Counted from the stretch's first letter, positions 26,578-36,502 are shown. The stretch: 64,000 bases of DNA from Fidelibacterota bacterium (GCA_947476895.1 CANJRX010000002.1:1-64000); one strand, 5' to 3'. Numbers and translations are program-made. Notes: generated from the sequence alone by a model not told the origin.

Positions 26578-29042
26578 TAAGGTCTGGCCGTAACCGGTTC
26601 GGGCCGTCCGACTTGACGCCCAGACGCGCCGCCTGTCGGCAGCTTGCAGGCGACGATGGTATCGCCGCCTTCGGTGGTGATGTCGAGCCGTCCGCCGTGC
26701 AGTTCAACCATGCGCTGGGCGAGGTAAACGCCGAGGCCAGGGCCGAAGCCTTCAGCCGTTGCATGCCGTACCGCGAAGGTGACTTCGGTGGCCGACGTCT
26801 TCTTGACTGCGAGGTCAATGCGGCCTGTGACGGCGTTTTTAAGCGCACCGCTGACCATGTGATACAGCGTCTGCTTGATGCGCGCGGCATCGCCAATCAT
26901 CCAGCCGGTATCGGCGGGGCAGGTGATGATCAGTGTTGCGCCGCCGCGTTTCACGGCCTCGCGGGTCATAGCGGCGACGCGCTCGACCACTTCGCGGATG
27001 TCGAAGGAATCAAGATGCAAAGTTTGCTGCCCGGCTTCAACGCCCGACAGATCGCGCACGTCCTCGATTAGGACTTTCAAAATCTGCGCGGCGCCGATGA
27101 TGTCTTGCACGGCGCCGGGCGCTAAACCCTGCACGCCGTTCTTGGTCACCATGCGTGTGGCCAGCAACGTGATCGAAGACACAGGGCCTTCTAATTCAGA
27201 CGCAACGTTGGTGATGAACTCTGAGTGCAGCTTGTTGGTGGCGGTGAGCGCCTCGGCACGGCCGCGCAACGCTTGCGCCACACGCTCGGGAGCAGACACG
27301 TCGTTGTAGCAGAACAGCACGCCGCCATCGGGCAGAGGCACCGAGATGAATTCCAGCACCGAGCCGTCGCTGCGGATGACGCGGCCCTGTTGCGTAGCGC
27401 GGTCGCGGTCAGCTGCAAGCGCCGCCAACATCACGCTGCGATGGCGGGTCCACACCGTTGCGTCTTCGAAGAAATCGCGGAAGGCTTCGATGACCGCGCC
27501 CATGGCGGGGCCTTCGCGCAAAGCTTCCAGGCTCAAGTCCCACAGCTCGGCAAAGGCAGGATTGGCGAGGCGCAGTTGGCCGTCGGCACCAAACACGGCC
27601 ACGGCTTCCTGCAAGTTGTCGATGGTCTCGCGCTGCACGGCGATCAAGGTGTTGTAAGAGCGTTCCAGCGCCAGCTTGTCGGTGACGTCTTCATAGGTTG
27701 TGAGCAAGCCGCCCATGGGATGGGGTGCGATCACACGGCGCAAGGTGCCGCCATCCGGCACGTGCAGCACGTCTTCCAGCGGCTCAATCAGCGAATTGAA
27801 ACGCGCGAGTTCTTTTTCTTTGTAGGCCGGGAAGTCGGCGACTTCCGGCAGTTTGCGTTCACCGCGTAGGGCATCCAACAACGTGCCGTAATTGGGGCCG
27901 TCGAGAAGCCAGGCGGGGTCAATCCGCCACAAGCGCGCGAAGGCGGTATTGAAAAAGATCAGGCGTGTGTCGGGTCCGAAAATGGCGATAGCGGTCGTCA
28001 GGCGTTCCAACACGTCGGCATGGGCGGCGGCTTCGCGTTTGACGCGGGTCTCTAATTCTTCCTGACGCGTGATGTCGTAAGCAAAGCCCGCCGTCAGGCG
28101 TCCGCTGCCGTCCGAGAACAACGGTGCTGCGGCTTGCCCATCGGTCGGCGCAGTTGTGCCGGCTTCGACGGGTGATTCGGTGACTTCCATTAAACGCCGG
28201 CTGCCGTCGATCACCATGTGGAACGGTGCGCGTCGTGTTTCAGCAGCCGCGCGTGCCGCCGCGGCCAGGGCGCGGGCTTCACGTACCGCGACGCGGGGTG
28301 CGAGTTCGCGTCCGCGCGCGACCACGTCACCGGCGTTCTTGGCATCGACAGCTTTGACGTAAGCTTTGTTGCAGTAGATCAGCGACAGATCGTCGTCGCG
28401 CAGCCAGATCGGTTCGGCGACACCGTCAAGGGCTGCCCGCAGCAGATTGCATTCGCGCGTAAGGTCGATGGTTTCCTGGGTGAGTGTATCGACCGCGGCG
28501 ACACCTTCGGTCACATCGCTCATCCACACCACGTCGGCCATGGTGCGGCCCTGATCGTCTACGGCGCGCACACCGCGCGCTTGAATGCGCCGGCCCGTGC
28601 CGACATGGGTGAGATCGATTTGAAAACCGTCGCCGCCGCCGCGCAATATATCAACGGCGGTTTGCAGGCGGTCCAGGGACGCTTGGTCGAAGCCTTCTTT
28701 GACTTCTTCGAAGCTCGCGTCAAACCCCCGGAACAGATCGAGCAGCACGGCGAGGCGGCGCGAACAGTGCCCACCTTCGCGGTAGGTCGGCAGGGCGACC
28801 CGGCCAGCGTCATCATCGGCTGCCGGCTGGTGAAACCAGACGAAATGGCCTTCGGGCGCGGTTTCCAAAGCTGCTTGGAGGGCGGTGTGCGTATAGCGGG
28901 CCTGTCCGGCCGCGCGCTCGGCTTTGCGCCAGTGGCCATGCTGACGCCACAGAGCGATGCCCGCCGGGGGAACCAGCAGCAAAACCGCGACCAGTCCGGT
29001 GATCACCGGCGGCGTCAGCAGTTCCGAAAGATCGCCGGGCAC
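26577..29042 (-). CDS. divL: DivL-like multi-PAS sensor pseudokinase
   Basis: The 821-residue protein has an N-terminal membrane segment (about 13-33), several PAS modules between about 55 and 580, and a histidine-kinase-like core. In the H-box FITNVASELEGPVSSI, Ser615 (bases 27198-27200) occupies the phosphoacceptor place, where kinases have His and Caulobacter DivL has Tyr. The catalytic domain is also degraded: the N-box reads HMVSGALKNAV, the G1 D-x-G is lost (VRHATAEG), and only GPGLGVYLAQ remains. It is next to tsaE and ahcY, as DivL relatives often are. A role as a signalling scaffold is inference. Confidence 0.72.
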   Translation of the reverse strand: MPGDLSELLTPPVITGLVAVLLLVPPAGIALWRQHGHWRKAERAAGQARYTHTALQAALETAPEGHFVWFHQPAADDDAGRVALPTYREGGHCSRRLAVLLDLFRGFDASFEEVKEGFDQASLDRLQTAVDILRGGGDGFQIDLTHVGTGRRIQARGVRAVDDQGRTMADVVWMSDVTEGVAAVDTLTQETIDLTRECNLLRAALDGVAEPIWLRDDDLSLIYCNKAYVKAVDAKNAGDVVARGRELAPRVAVREARALAAAARAAAETRRAPFHMVIDGSRRLMEVTESPVEAGTTAPTDGQAAAPLFSDGSGRLTAGFAYDITRQEELETRVKREAAAHADVLERLTTAIAIFGPDTRLIFFNTAFARLWRIDPAWLLDGPNYGTLLDALRGERKLPEVADFPAYKEKELARFNSLIEPLEDVLHVPDGGTLRRVIAPHPMGGLLTTYEDVTDKLALERSYNTLIAVQRETIDNLQEAVAVFGADGQLRLANPAFAELWDLSLEALREGPAMGAVIEAFRDFFEDATVWTRHRSVMLAALAADRDRATQQGRVIRSDGSVLEFISVPLPDGGVLFCYNDVSAPERVAQALRGRAEALTATNKLHSEFITNVASELEGPVSSITLLATRMVTKNGVQGLAPGAVQDIIGAAQILKVLIEDVRDLSGVEAGQQTLHLDSFDIREVVERVAAMTREAVKRGGATLIITCPADTGWMIGDAARIKQTLYHMVSGALKNAVTGRIDLAVKKTSATEVTFAVRHATAEGFGPGLGVYLAQRMVELHGGRLDITTEGGDTIVACKLPTGGASGRQVGRPEPVTARP

Positions 29043-29127
29043 CCTTGCCTCACAAATAGTTACGGCCTGAGTTGGATTCTAACGTTTCCAGACTCAGGCC
29101 GCAAAGCTATAGCGCGAAGGCGAGACC

Positions 29128-30525
29128 TTAATAGCGATAGGTCTCAGGCTTGTAGGGGCCTTCCGCGGGCACGCCGATGTAAGACGCCTGTTTGGCGCTC
29201 AGTTTGGTCAGTTTGGCCCCAACTTTGGCAAGGTGAAGCTCGGCCACCTTCTCGTCCAGGTGCTTCGGCAGGACGTAGACCTGCTTTTGGTACTTAGAGT
29301 TGTTGGTCCAAAGTTCGATTTGCGCCAGAACCTGGTTCGAGAACGAGGCGCTCATGACGAAGCTGGGGTGGCCGGTGGCACAGCCCAGGTTCACGAGACG
29401 GCCTTCGGCCAAGAGGATGATGCGCTTGCCGCCCGGGAATTCGACTTCGTCCACCTGCGGCTTCACGTTGTGCCACTTGAAGTTCTTCAGGGCTTCCGTC
29501 TGAATTTCGGTGTCGAAGTGACCGATGTTACAAACGATGGCGCGGTCTTTCATGTTGCGCATGTGATCGACGGTGATGACGTCGAGGTTGCCTGTGGCGG
29601 TGCAGAAAATATCTGCGCGCGGCGCGGCATCTTCCATGGTCGTGACTTCATAGCCTTCCATGGCCGCTTGCAGCGCGTTGATGGGATCGATTTCCGAGAC
29701 CATCACGCGGCAGCCGGCGTTGCGCAGTGACGCAGCCGAACCTTTGCCCACGTCGCCGAAGCCGGCGACCATGGCGACCTTGCCGGCCATCATGACGTCG
29801 GTAGCGCGGCGGATACCGTCGACCAAGCTTTCGCGGCAGCCGTAGATGTTGTCGAACTTCGACTTGGTGACGCTGTCGTTGACGTTGATCGCCGGGAAAT
29901 GCAGGCGGCCGTCTTTGGCCATCTGATACAGGCGATGCACGCCCGTGGTGGTTTCCTCAGACACGCCCTTAATGTTGGCGAGGACCTTCGCGTACCAGCC
30001 CGGCTGCTCTTTATTGCGCTTGGCGATAGAGGCGAACAGGATGGTTTCTTCTTCGTTGGTGGGCTTGGAGATCAGCGACGGATTTTTTTCCGCTTCGGTG
30101 CCGAGCACGATCAGCAACGTGGCGTCGCCGCCGTCATCGAGGATCATGTTGGGGGTGCCGCCGTCGGCCCATTCGAAAATCTTGTGGGTGTAATCCCAAT
30201 ATTCTTCCAGGCTTTCACCTTTGATCGCGAACACCGGCGTACCGGCCACAGCGATGGCGGCAGCGGCTTGGTCTTGCGTCGAGAAGATGTTGCACGAGGC
30301 CCAGCGCACGTCGGCGCCGAGGTGCTTCAGGGTTTCGATCAACACGCCGGTCTGAATGGTCATGTGCAAAGAGCCGGCGATGCGCGCGCCTTTCAAAGGC
30401 TGCTTCTTGCCGAATTCGCTGCGCAGCGCCATCAGGCCCGGCATTTCGGTTTCGGCGATCGCAAGTTCCTTTCGGCCCCAGTCGGCCAAGCCGATGTCTT
30501 TAACGATGTAGTCGCCGGAACTCAT
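29128..30525 (-). CDS. ahcY: Adenosylhomocysteinase (S-adenosylhomocysteine hydrolase)
   Basis: AhcY splits SAH to homocysteine and adenosine and keeps methylation reactions running. The 465-residue protein has the NAD-binding [10 protein letters not shown], the [15 protein letters not shown] segment and the conserved C-terminal KPETYRY. The length and the internal 40-residue bacterial insertion are usual. It is separated from the DivL-like gene by 85 bases. No SAH riboswitch was recognised in the leader. A candidate promoter lies about 80 bases upstream. Confidence 0.98.
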   Translation of the reverse strand: MSSGDYIVKDIGLADWGRKELAIAETEMPGLMALRSEFGKKQPLKGARIAGSLHMTIQTGVLIETLKHLGADVRWASCNIFSTQDQAAAAIAVAGTPVFAIKGESLEEYWDYTHKIFEWADGGTPNMILDDGGDATLLIVLGTEAEKNPSLISKPTNEEETILFASIAKRNKEQPGWYAKVLANIKGVSEETTTGVHRLYQMAKDGRLHFPAINVNDSVTKSKFDNIYGCRESLVDGIRRATDVMMAGKVAMVAGFGDVGKGSAASLRNAGCRVMVSEIDPINALQAAMEGYEVTTMEDAAPRADIFCTATGNLDVITVDHMRNMKDRAIVCNIGHFDTEIQTEALKNFKWHNVKPQVDEVEFPGGKRIILLAEGRLVNLGCATGHPSFVMSASFSNQVLAQIELWTNNSKYQKQVYVLPKHLDEKVAELHLAKVGAKLTKLSAKQASYIGVPAEGPYKPETYRY

Positions 30526-30603
30526 GCTGATGTCTCTCCATCTTCGGCGGGGGCCTTCAAAGGTCCGGGCCGGGGGTTAAAAGGGTTCAATAAAGTCGCG
30601 CGC

Positions 30604-30633
30604 CGTATAGCAGTTGGGATGGGGTTTGGGCAA
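30604..30633 (-). promoter_or_regulatory. Candidate promoter of ahcY
   Basis: On the minus strand TTGCCC (30633-30628) is followed after 18 bases by TATACG (30609-30604). A start near 30597 would give a leader of about 70 bases. The match is moderate. Confidence 0.4.
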
Positions 30634-30659
30634 CGCCCGGACGCTAGACCGAGGGGGTT

Positions 30660-32432
30660 TTAGCTGCCTTTGCCGAGGTCTTCGATAATGGCCTTGACCT
30701 TGGCCGGGTCGGATTCGCCCGTCATCCGCCGGACCTGGCCGCTAATGGCCGACAAATTCAGCGCTAGGATGCGTTTTTTAACCCGGGGCAAGCTGTTGGA
30801 CGACATGGAGAGTTCGGTGATCCCAAAGCCCAGCAGGATCGGGGTCATGCGCTCGTCCCCAGCCATTTCCCCGCAGACCGAGACCGGAATGCGGGCGGCC
30901 AGGGCCGCTTCGGCCGAAAACTGGATAAGCCGCAAAACCGCCGGGTGAAGCGGGTTGTAAAGATAGGCCACTTGATCGTCAGAGCGGTCGACAGCCAGGG
31001 TGTATTGGGTCAGGTCATTGGTGCCAATGGCGAAGAAATCGGCTTCGGCGGCTAGTGCATCGGCGGCAAGCGCCGCGCCCGGGATCTCGATCATGATGCC
31101 AAGCGGCGGGGGCGGATCAGCAATTTTCACGCCGCGGCGTTTCAACTGCGCGGTCAGGCGGGTGAGCATACGCCGCACCTGACGCACTTCGTCCACCATG
31201 CAGACCATCGGCAAAAGGATGCGCACGGGACCAAAGGCACTGGCGCGCAGGATCGCCGAAAGCTGGATGAGCAGCAATTTGCGCCGGCTCAAGGAAAAGC
31301 GAATGGCGCGTAAGCCCAACGCCGGATTGGGGCCGGGCTTCATGCCGAAAGCGTCACCCAATTTGTCCGCGCCGACGTCCAGCGTGCGGATCGTCACGGG
31401 ACGTCCGCCCATTTTTTTCACGGCACTGGAGAGTTCGCTGAATTGTTCTTCTTCGCTTGGCAAATCGGCGCGGTTCATGAACATGAACTCGCTGCGGAAC
31501 AGACCAACACCTTCCGCACCTGCCGCAAGGGCAGCATCGACGTCCGCAGGATGTTCGATATTCGCCTGCAAGCCGACGCGGAAGCCGTCGCGCGTGACCG
31601 CCGCAACCGTCTTCAGCTTTTTCAGAGACTGCTGAGATTTGACGAAACTCGCGCGTTTGCGCCGGTATTTCGCCAGCGTGACGGCGGTCGGATCGACAAT
31701 CACGATGCCGGTCCCGCCATCGACAATGATGGTCATGCCGTTTTCAGCGGCGTCGTGAATGTTGTGGGCGGCCACGACCGCCGGCAATCCCAAGGAGCGC
31801 GCAACAATGGCGGTGTGGCTTTCAACGCCGCCCAGCATGGTCACAAGGCCCGCAACGCGCTCGGGATCAAGCAGCGCCGTATCGGCGGGCGAAAATTCGT
31901 CGGCGACGATGACGGCGTTAGCAGGCAGGGCTTCGAAGCCGTCGCTCTCGGCCTTGCCTAAGCTTTCCACCAAGCGGCGGCCGACTTCGCGGATATCGGC
32001 CATGCGCGCCGCGAGGTATGGATCATCCATGGCGGCGAAGGCTTCGGCCATAAGGCCGATTTCCTTCATCACGGCGGCTTCGGCATTGATGCGTTCTTGC
32101 GCGATTCTTTTCTGCACGCCGCGCACCAGGCGCGAGCCGCTTAGCATCTGCGTATAGGCTTCGAGGATGTAGCCAAGTTCTTCGCCGGCAGGGCCTGCCA
32201 TGCGTTTGGCTTCGCCCTGCAACGTTTCAATGCGCCCCGTTGCCTCGGCGGCGGCTTCTAAAACGCGGTGCTGTTCGCTGCGTATTTTTGTCGCCGGGAT
32301 GCGGCGCTCACGTACTTGGACAAGCGCGTGGCTGTCGTGGCGGAAGACGGTGCCGATGGCAATACCCGCGCCGACCGGAAGGCCTTCGAAGACCTTTTCG
32401 CGGGCGCTTGTGCCGGTCCCTTTACTCTTCAT
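30660..32432 (-). CDS. ptsP: Phosphoenolpyruvate-protein phosphotransferase (PTS enzyme I)
   Basis: EI takes phosphate from PEP and passes it to HPr. The 590-residue protein has active-site His206 in GGVESHTAIVARS, the EGVGLFRSEF and PEP-barrel segments, and C-terminal SVCGEMAGD. It lacks the N-terminal GAF domain of nitrogen-type PtsP, so it is enzyme I in size. It starts within the ptsH stop (11-base overlap), making ptsH-ptsP one translation unit. No sugar-specific IIBC gene occurs nearby, so the relay is probably regulatory. Confidence 0.95.
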   Translation of the reverse strand: MKSKGTGTSAREKVFEGLPVGAGIAIGTVFRHDSHALVQVRERRIPATKIRSEQHRVLEAAAEATGRIETLQGEAKRMAGPAGEELGYILEAYTQMLSGSRLVRGVQKRIAQERINAEAAVMKEIGLMAEAFAAMDDPYLAARMADIREVGRRLVESLGKAESDGFEALPANAVIVADEFSPADTALLDPERVAGLVTMLGGVESHTAIVARSLGLPAVVAAHNIHDAAENGMTIIVDGGTGIVIVDPTAVTLAKYRRKRASFVKSQQSLKKLKTVAAVTRDGFRVGLQANIEHPADVDAALAAGAEGVGLFRSEFMFMNRADLPSEEEQFSELSSAVKKMGGRPVTIRTLDVGADKLGDAFGMKPGPNPALGLRAIRFSLSRRKLLLIQLSAILRASAFGPVRILLPMVCMVDEVRQVRRMLTRLTAQLKRRGVKIADPPPPLGIMIEIPGAALAADALAAEADFFAIGTNDLTQYTLAVDRSDDQVAYLYNPLHPAVLRLIQFSAEAALAARIPVSVCGEMAGDERMTPILLGFGITELSMSSNSLPRVKKRILALNLSAISGQVRRMTGESDPAKVKAIIEDLGKGS

Positions 32433-32697
32433 CGAACTTGTTGGCGACCAGAGTGCAGAGCGCGTCCATCGCGGCCACGCCGTCAGGTCCCGAGGTGCGG
32501 ATCTCGATCGACGTGCCGATGCTTGCCGCCAACATCATCAGGCCCATGATCGAGCCGCCCGAAACTTCAACGTCACCGCGTTTAACTTTGATTTCAGCGT
32601 CGAACTGCCCTGCGGTTTTGCAGAACTTGGCAGCCGCGCGCGCGTGTAGACCCTTGGTGTTGCGGATCTCGGCGATGCGATGCAGTTCTTGGCTCAT
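32422..32697 (-). CDS. ptsH: Phosphocarrier protein HPr
   Basis: HPr carries phosphate from enzyme I to EIIA. The 91-residue protein has His18 in KGLHARAAAKF. The regulatory serine is Ser49 in SGGSIMGLMML, the site HprK would phosphorylate, and hprK lies in the same cluster. It overlaps ptsP at the 3' end. Together with EIIA(Man), RapZ and HprK it forms the incomplete alphaproteobacterial regulatory PTS. Confidence 0.96.
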   Translation of the reverse strand: MSQELHRIAEIRNTKGLHARAAAKFCKTAGQFDAEIKVKRGDVEVSGGSIMGLMMLAASIGTSIEIRTSGPDGVAAMDALCTLVANKFDEE

Positions 32698-32766
32698 ATT
32701 AATCCCATTTGACGCGCACGCATCGCCGTCATAACCCGACGCATCTCGTCGATGCGCCGCGGTAAA

Positions 32767-33210
32767 CTAACTCAGTTTTTTGGTCTTTTGCTTTTCTTGG
32801 GCCAGCAAGGCCGAGGCAACGTTGATATATTTGCGGCCCGCGTCTTGCGCCTGATGGACCGCACTTTGCAACGTTTCGGTGCTGCGCACGGAGGCGAGCT
32901 TGATCAGCATCGGCAAGTTCACACCGGCGATGACTTCGACCGGCGCGGTCTCCATGATCGAAATGGCGAGATTGGAAGGTGTGCCGCCGAACATATCGGT
33001 CAGGACGACGACGCCTGAACCTGCGTTGACGTTCTCTACAGCCTTCACGATATCGGCGCGCCGCTGCTCCATATCGTCTTCGGGACCGATGCAGACGGTG
33101 CCGACTTGAGTCTGCGGACCGACGACGTGTTCCATCGCGGCGACCAGTTCCAGGGCGAGACGCCCGTGCGTGACGAGCACGAGTCCGATCAACGGTTTAG
33201 ATTGCGGCAT
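32767..33210 (-). CDS. manX: PTS EIIA component, mannose family
   Basis: This 147-residue EIIA(Man)-type protein begins IGLVLVTHGRLA, where His15 is the phosphorylated residue. VVLTDMFGGTPSNLA is the family-defining loop. There is no fused IIB domain and no IIC/IID permease nearby, so phosphorylation probably serves signalling. The start at 33210 was chosen because the family begins there. A longer frame to 33309 adds 33 unlike residues, but an ATG at 33243 remains possible. Confidence 0.9.
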   Translation of the reverse strand: MPQSKPLIGLVLVTHGRLALELVAAMEHVVGPQTQVGTVCIGPEDDMEQRRADIVKAVENVNAGSGVVVLTDMFGGTPSNLAISIMETAPVEVIAGVNLPMLIKLASVRSTETLQSAVHQAQDAGRKYINVASALLAQEKQKTKKLS

Positions 33211-33345
33211 GAGAAAGAGCAGGTCCTGATTTGCAACATACATAGCCGCCGGAGAACAGCTTGGAACGCGGGCGTTCCCCTTTGAATCGGCGCGGCGCAG
33301 CTTAGCCAATCGGCGCGCCAGATGCGACCCCCGGCGCGGTCGATC

Positions 33346-33351
33346 ATTATA
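33346..33351 (-). promoter_or_regulatory. Possible -10 box upstream of manX
   Basis: A perfect TATAAT reads on the minus strand at 33351-33346 in an A+T-rich patch between rapZ and manX. No good -35 is found 16-18 bases upstream, so the call is tentative. It would start transcripts near 33339, about 130 bases before manX. Confidence 0.35.
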
Positions 33352-33381
33352 TATGTGCTTTCAATAACTTAAGACCCAAAA

Positions 33382-34272
33382 TCACGGCCCATGACCCTGG
33401 GTTGACGCGCGGCTGGCGTAGATATCGCGGTGGCGCACGTTGAGCGGCCGGTTCTTGCCGGCCAGCCAGGCCTTCAGGCGCTCGATGACATAGACCGAGC
33501 GATGCTGCCCGCCGGTGCAGCCGACAGCGATCGTGAGATAGCTTTTGCCTTCGGCGTGGTAGAGCGCCAGCAGCGGTTCCAGGAATTGCTCCAGCCGATC
33601 CAGAAACGGGGCCAGCGCCGGATCGCGGGCAATGAAAGCCGCGACGTCGCTATCGACCCCAGACAGCGCGCGCAGTTCAGGAACGTAGTGCGGGTTTTTG
33701 AGAAAGCGTACGTCGAACACCAAATCGGCATCGCGCGGCAGGCCGTAGCGATAGCCGAACGACATCAGGAACACTTGCAAGGGCCGCTGCGCCGCGCCGC
33801 CGTATTGGCCCAGCAGGATGCGTTTGAGATCGCCAGGTGCGAGGCGCGAGGTATCGATCAAAAGTTCGGCTTGTTCGCGTAAAGGGGCGAGAAGGCGGCG
33901 CTCGGTCTCGACGCCCACCGCAACCGGCAGATCGTCGGCCATAGGATGCGGCCGCCGGGTTTCGGTATAGCGCTGGCACAGGATTTCAGTATCGCAGTCC
34001 AGGAACACGATGCTGACGGGCAGGCTTGTGCTTTGGCGCAAGTGATTGAGCGTGGCCACAAGTTGTGTGGCATCAAAGTCGCGGGTGCGCACATCAATGC
34101 CGACGGCGAGGGGGCCATCGCCCGCGCCGGCTACGGCGCTCAGAAGGGCGACCGGCAAATTGTCGACGGTCTCGAACCCTGAGTCTTCAAGCGCGCGTAA
34201 GGCAGAGCTTTTGCCGGCGCCCGACATGCCGGTGACGATGGTGACGCGGCGCGGTGTTAAAGGTGTCTTCAT
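33382..34272 (-). CDS. rapZ: RNase adapter protein RapZ
   Basis: RapZ is an RNA-binding ATPase-fold protein that in E. coli directs RNase E to the GlmZ small RNA and so sets glucosamine-6-phosphate synthesis. The 296-residue protein has Walker A GMSGAGKSS (15-23), ETVDNLPVALL and the C-terminal VGCTGGQHRSVYVIERL. Placement between hprK and the PTS genes is conserved. Whether a GlmZ equivalent exists here is unknown. It overlaps hprK by ATGA. Confidence 0.95.
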   Translation of the reverse strand: MKTPLTPRRVTIVTGMSGAGKSSALRALEDSGFETVDNLPVALLSAVAGAGDGPLAVGIDVRTRDFDATQLVATLNHLRQSTSLPVSIVFLDCDTEILCQRYTETRRPHPMADDLPVAVGVETERRLLAPLREQAELLIDTSRLAPGDLKRILLGQYGGAAQRPLQVFLMSFGYRYGLPRDADLVFDVRFLKNPHYVPELRALSGVDSDVAAFIARDPALAPFLDRLEQFLEPLLALYHAEGKSYLTIAVGCTGGQHRSVYVIERLKAWLAGKNRPLNVRHRDIYASRASTQGHGP

Positions 34273-34688
34273 GCGAGGGTGCCGATCACAAGCCGCACCT
34301 TCGCCGCCGCAGACGCGGAAAAAGCGTCAACCATCAGTCTGGGCAGGCTCACGCCGTCGATGATGCAGGTTGTCGTTTCGGGCATGCGCTCGATGTCCTT
34401 TTCGGGCATCAGATCAACCACCAGTCTCACGGCCGCGGACTTGCGGTAGGGCAAGGCGACGATGCCGTAGCCGCGTAATTCTATCTTGCCGGCGATGTTT
34501 GCGGGAGACTGAACTGTGAGCTGGCTGCCGCTTGCGTGCGTTTCGCAATAGTCGTCCGCTACCAGTTCCGCGCCGCCGTCGATCAGGCGCAGGGCCAGGT
34601 CGGACTTGCCCGCACCGGAAGGGCCGCGGATCAAAACGCCGGTGCCGGCAATGGCGATGCAGGTCGCGTGAATAAGGGCCATGCCCAA
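34269..34688 (-). CDS. hprK: HPr kinase/phosphorylase, short alphaproteobacterial form
   Basis: HprK phosphorylates and dephosphorylates HPr at serine. The 139-residue protein corresponds only to the C-terminal catalytic domain, with Walker A GPSGAGKSD (22-30) and the GAELVADDYCET segment. The N-terminal domain of Gram-positive HprK is absent, as is normal in alphaproteobacteria. It ends in an ATGA overlap with rapZ. It lies downstream of chvG. Confidence 0.92.
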   Translation of the reverse strand: MGMALIHATCIAIAGTGVLIRGPSGAGKSDLALRLIDGGAELVADDYCETHASGSQLTVQSPANIAGKIELRGYGIVALPYRKSAAVRLVVDLMPEKDIERMPETTTCIIDGVSLPRLMVDAFSASAAAKVRLVIGTLA

Positions 34689-34720
34689 TACTATGCGGGC
34701 TAAAGCAGGCTGGTAAGGCC

Positions 34721-36463
34721 TTATCCGGCCGGCAGGCGCACGATGAAGCGTGCACCTTTGATCTGATCGTTCTCGACAATGTTCTCGGCCGTGATGGTGC
34801 CGCGGTGGGCTTCGACGATCTGTTTCGAAATCGCCAACCCCAAGCCAGAGTGCGTGCCGAACTTCTCGCCTTCCGGGCGCTCGGTATAGAAGCGGTTGAA
34901 GATATCTTCTTCCTTGCCCGCGTGGATGCCGGGGCCCTGATCCTCAACCGTGATCCGCACGTGTCGTTTATCGCGGCTGGCGTGAATGGTGATGGTGCCG
35001 GCGGGCGGGCTGAAGGACACCGCGTTGCTGATCAGGTTGCGGAACACTTGCCCCAAGCGGGTTTCTAAGCCGGGCACCATAAGGGCGTCGCCGACCTTAG
35101 CATTGTCGTCGGGCGCCACCTGCACTTTGGGCGCGGCGGGATTGTCGTTGGCGTTTTGAACCTCGGCGAGGGCTTCGACCAAGCGGCCCACATCCACCGG
35201 CTCCATCTCGGCGCGCGACAGTTCCGCATCAAGCCGCGAGGCGTCGGAGATTTCCGTAATCAGGCGATCAAGCCGCGCCACATCTTCCATGATGATGGAC
35301 ATGAGCTTTTTCTGCTGCTCGGGGTCCTTCACCCGCGCCACGGTTTCCACAGCGCTGCGCAAAGATGTTAGTGGGTTTTTGATTTCATGAGCCACATCGG
35401 CGGCGAAGTGCTCAATAGCGTCTAGGCGCTGCCACAGAGATTCCGTCATATCGCGCAAAGCCGCCGAAAGTTCGCCGATCTCGTCGTCGCGACCGCTCAG
35501 GTCGGGAATAGGATACCGCCGGTTCTTAGCGCGGCGCACCTGCATGGCGGCCAGCGCCAGACGCCGGATTGGCCGGGCAATGGCGTTGGCGAGATAGATC
35601 GACGTGAGCACGGTCAACGCGAGAACCCAGGCGAACATGCCCAAGATAGAGCCGCGTACGGCGAACAGGCGCTTATCGACGTTGGCGCCGTCGCGCGACA
35701 CCACCAGTACGCCGACAATCTGCTTGTAGAACTGTACCGGCACGGCCACCGACAAAATCTTCTGCCGGTCGCTGCGCAAACGCACGACGCTCTTGGCCTC
35801 GCCGGTATTTAAGGCTTGTGTGGCTTCGGCGTAATCGCTGGCCGTGGCTTTGGATTTTTCGACATAGGGCTCAAGGCTATGGTCGTAAGCATAGCGTCCG
35901 ATGCTGGTCTCATAGATGTTGCGCGCGAAGCGCACCACGGGGCCTTCATTCACCGGCGGCAAATCAAGAACCAGCACTTCGCCTGCACCGCCCGGCCCTT
36001 GCATCAGGCGCGTGTCGGCAACGAGCGCTCCGCTGCGGTCGAACAGCTGGCCGCGCAAATGCGCGAGGTTTGAAAGATTGCGAACGAGTTGACCGGCAGA
36101 GTCTCCATCAATGACGCGCGGCGCGCCGGTGGGACCAAAATCATCATTGGCCGTGTTGCGCCGTCCCCGCGGCGTCTTCGCGACGACGACCGCACCTTCG
36201 CCAATGGCGCTGGCGATCAGCTCGCCTTGCGTGCTCATGGCTTCGAGTTCGGTGGCGATCAGCGTGTCCTGATATTCGTCCAGGAACAGGAGGCCCAAGA
36301 CCAGGAGAACCGGAGCGGCCAGATTGACGGCGAGAAACCGTGAGGTCAGCGGCGACAGAAGCCGCATGCGACGCGGAGGAAAGTCATAGTCTGCGCCGCC
36401 CGTCCCAGAGGACGCGCCGACGCGCAGATCATTGAGCTTCAGATCAGGCTTTTTGGTAGGCAC
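34721..36463 (-). CDS. chvG: Sensor histidine kinase ChvG
   Basis: ChvG is an inner-membrane kinase that senses acidity and envelope stress. The 580-residue protein has membrane segments near 43-62 and 273-293 bounding a periplasmic sensor region, then a HAMP linker (about 295-350). The H-box DVAHEIKNPLTSL has His359. The ATPase core shows the N-box FRNLISNAVSFSP, DQGPGIH and SGLGLAISKQIV. It lies downstream of chvI. A short hairpin sits between the two. It leads into hprK. Confidence 0.95.
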   Translation of the reverse strand: MPTKKPDLKLNDLRVGASSGTGGADYDFPPRRMRLLSPLTSRFLAVNLAAPVLLVLGLLFLDEYQDTLIATELEAMSTQGELIASAIGEGAVVVAKTPRGRRNTANDDFGPTGAPRVIDGDSAGQLVRNLSNLAHLRGQLFDRSGALVADTRLMQGPGGAGEVLVLDLPPVNEGPVVRFARNIYETSIGRYAYDHSLEPYVEKSKATASDYAEATQALNTGEAKSVVRLRSDRQKILSVAVPVQFYKQIVGVLVVSRDGANVDKRLFAVRGSILGMFAWVLALTVLTSIYLANAIARPIRRLALAAMQVRRAKNRRYPIPDLSGRDDEIGELSAALRDMTESLWQRLDAIEHFAADVAHEIKNPLTSLRSAVETVARVKDPEQQKKLMSIIMEDVARLDRLITEISDASRLDAELSRAEMEPVDVGRLVEALAEVQNANDNPAAPKVQVAPDDNAKVGDALMVPGLETRLGQVFRNLISNAVSFSPPAGTITIHASRDKRHVRITVEDQGPGIHAGKEEDIFNRFYTERPEGEKFGTHSGLGLAISKQIVEAHRGTITAENIVENDQIKGARFIVRLPAG

Positions 36464-36482
36464 CGCGTAGACCTTTCACCGC

Positions 36483-36502
36483 GCTCCTCGACCGCGAGGA
36501 GC
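36483..36502 (-). other. Hairpin between chvI and chvG
   Basis: GCTCCTCG (36483-36490) and CGAGGAGC (36495-36502) form a perfect 8-pair stem with a 4-base loop in the 64-base gap. No T run follows, so it is not a normal terminator. It may trim or slow RNA processing between regulator and kinase, which is inference. Confidence 0.5.

Noticed and set aside
30526-30660. SAH riboswitch in the ahcY leader
   Set aside because: The conserved SAH-riboswitch core was not found. Only a promoter-like pair was seen.
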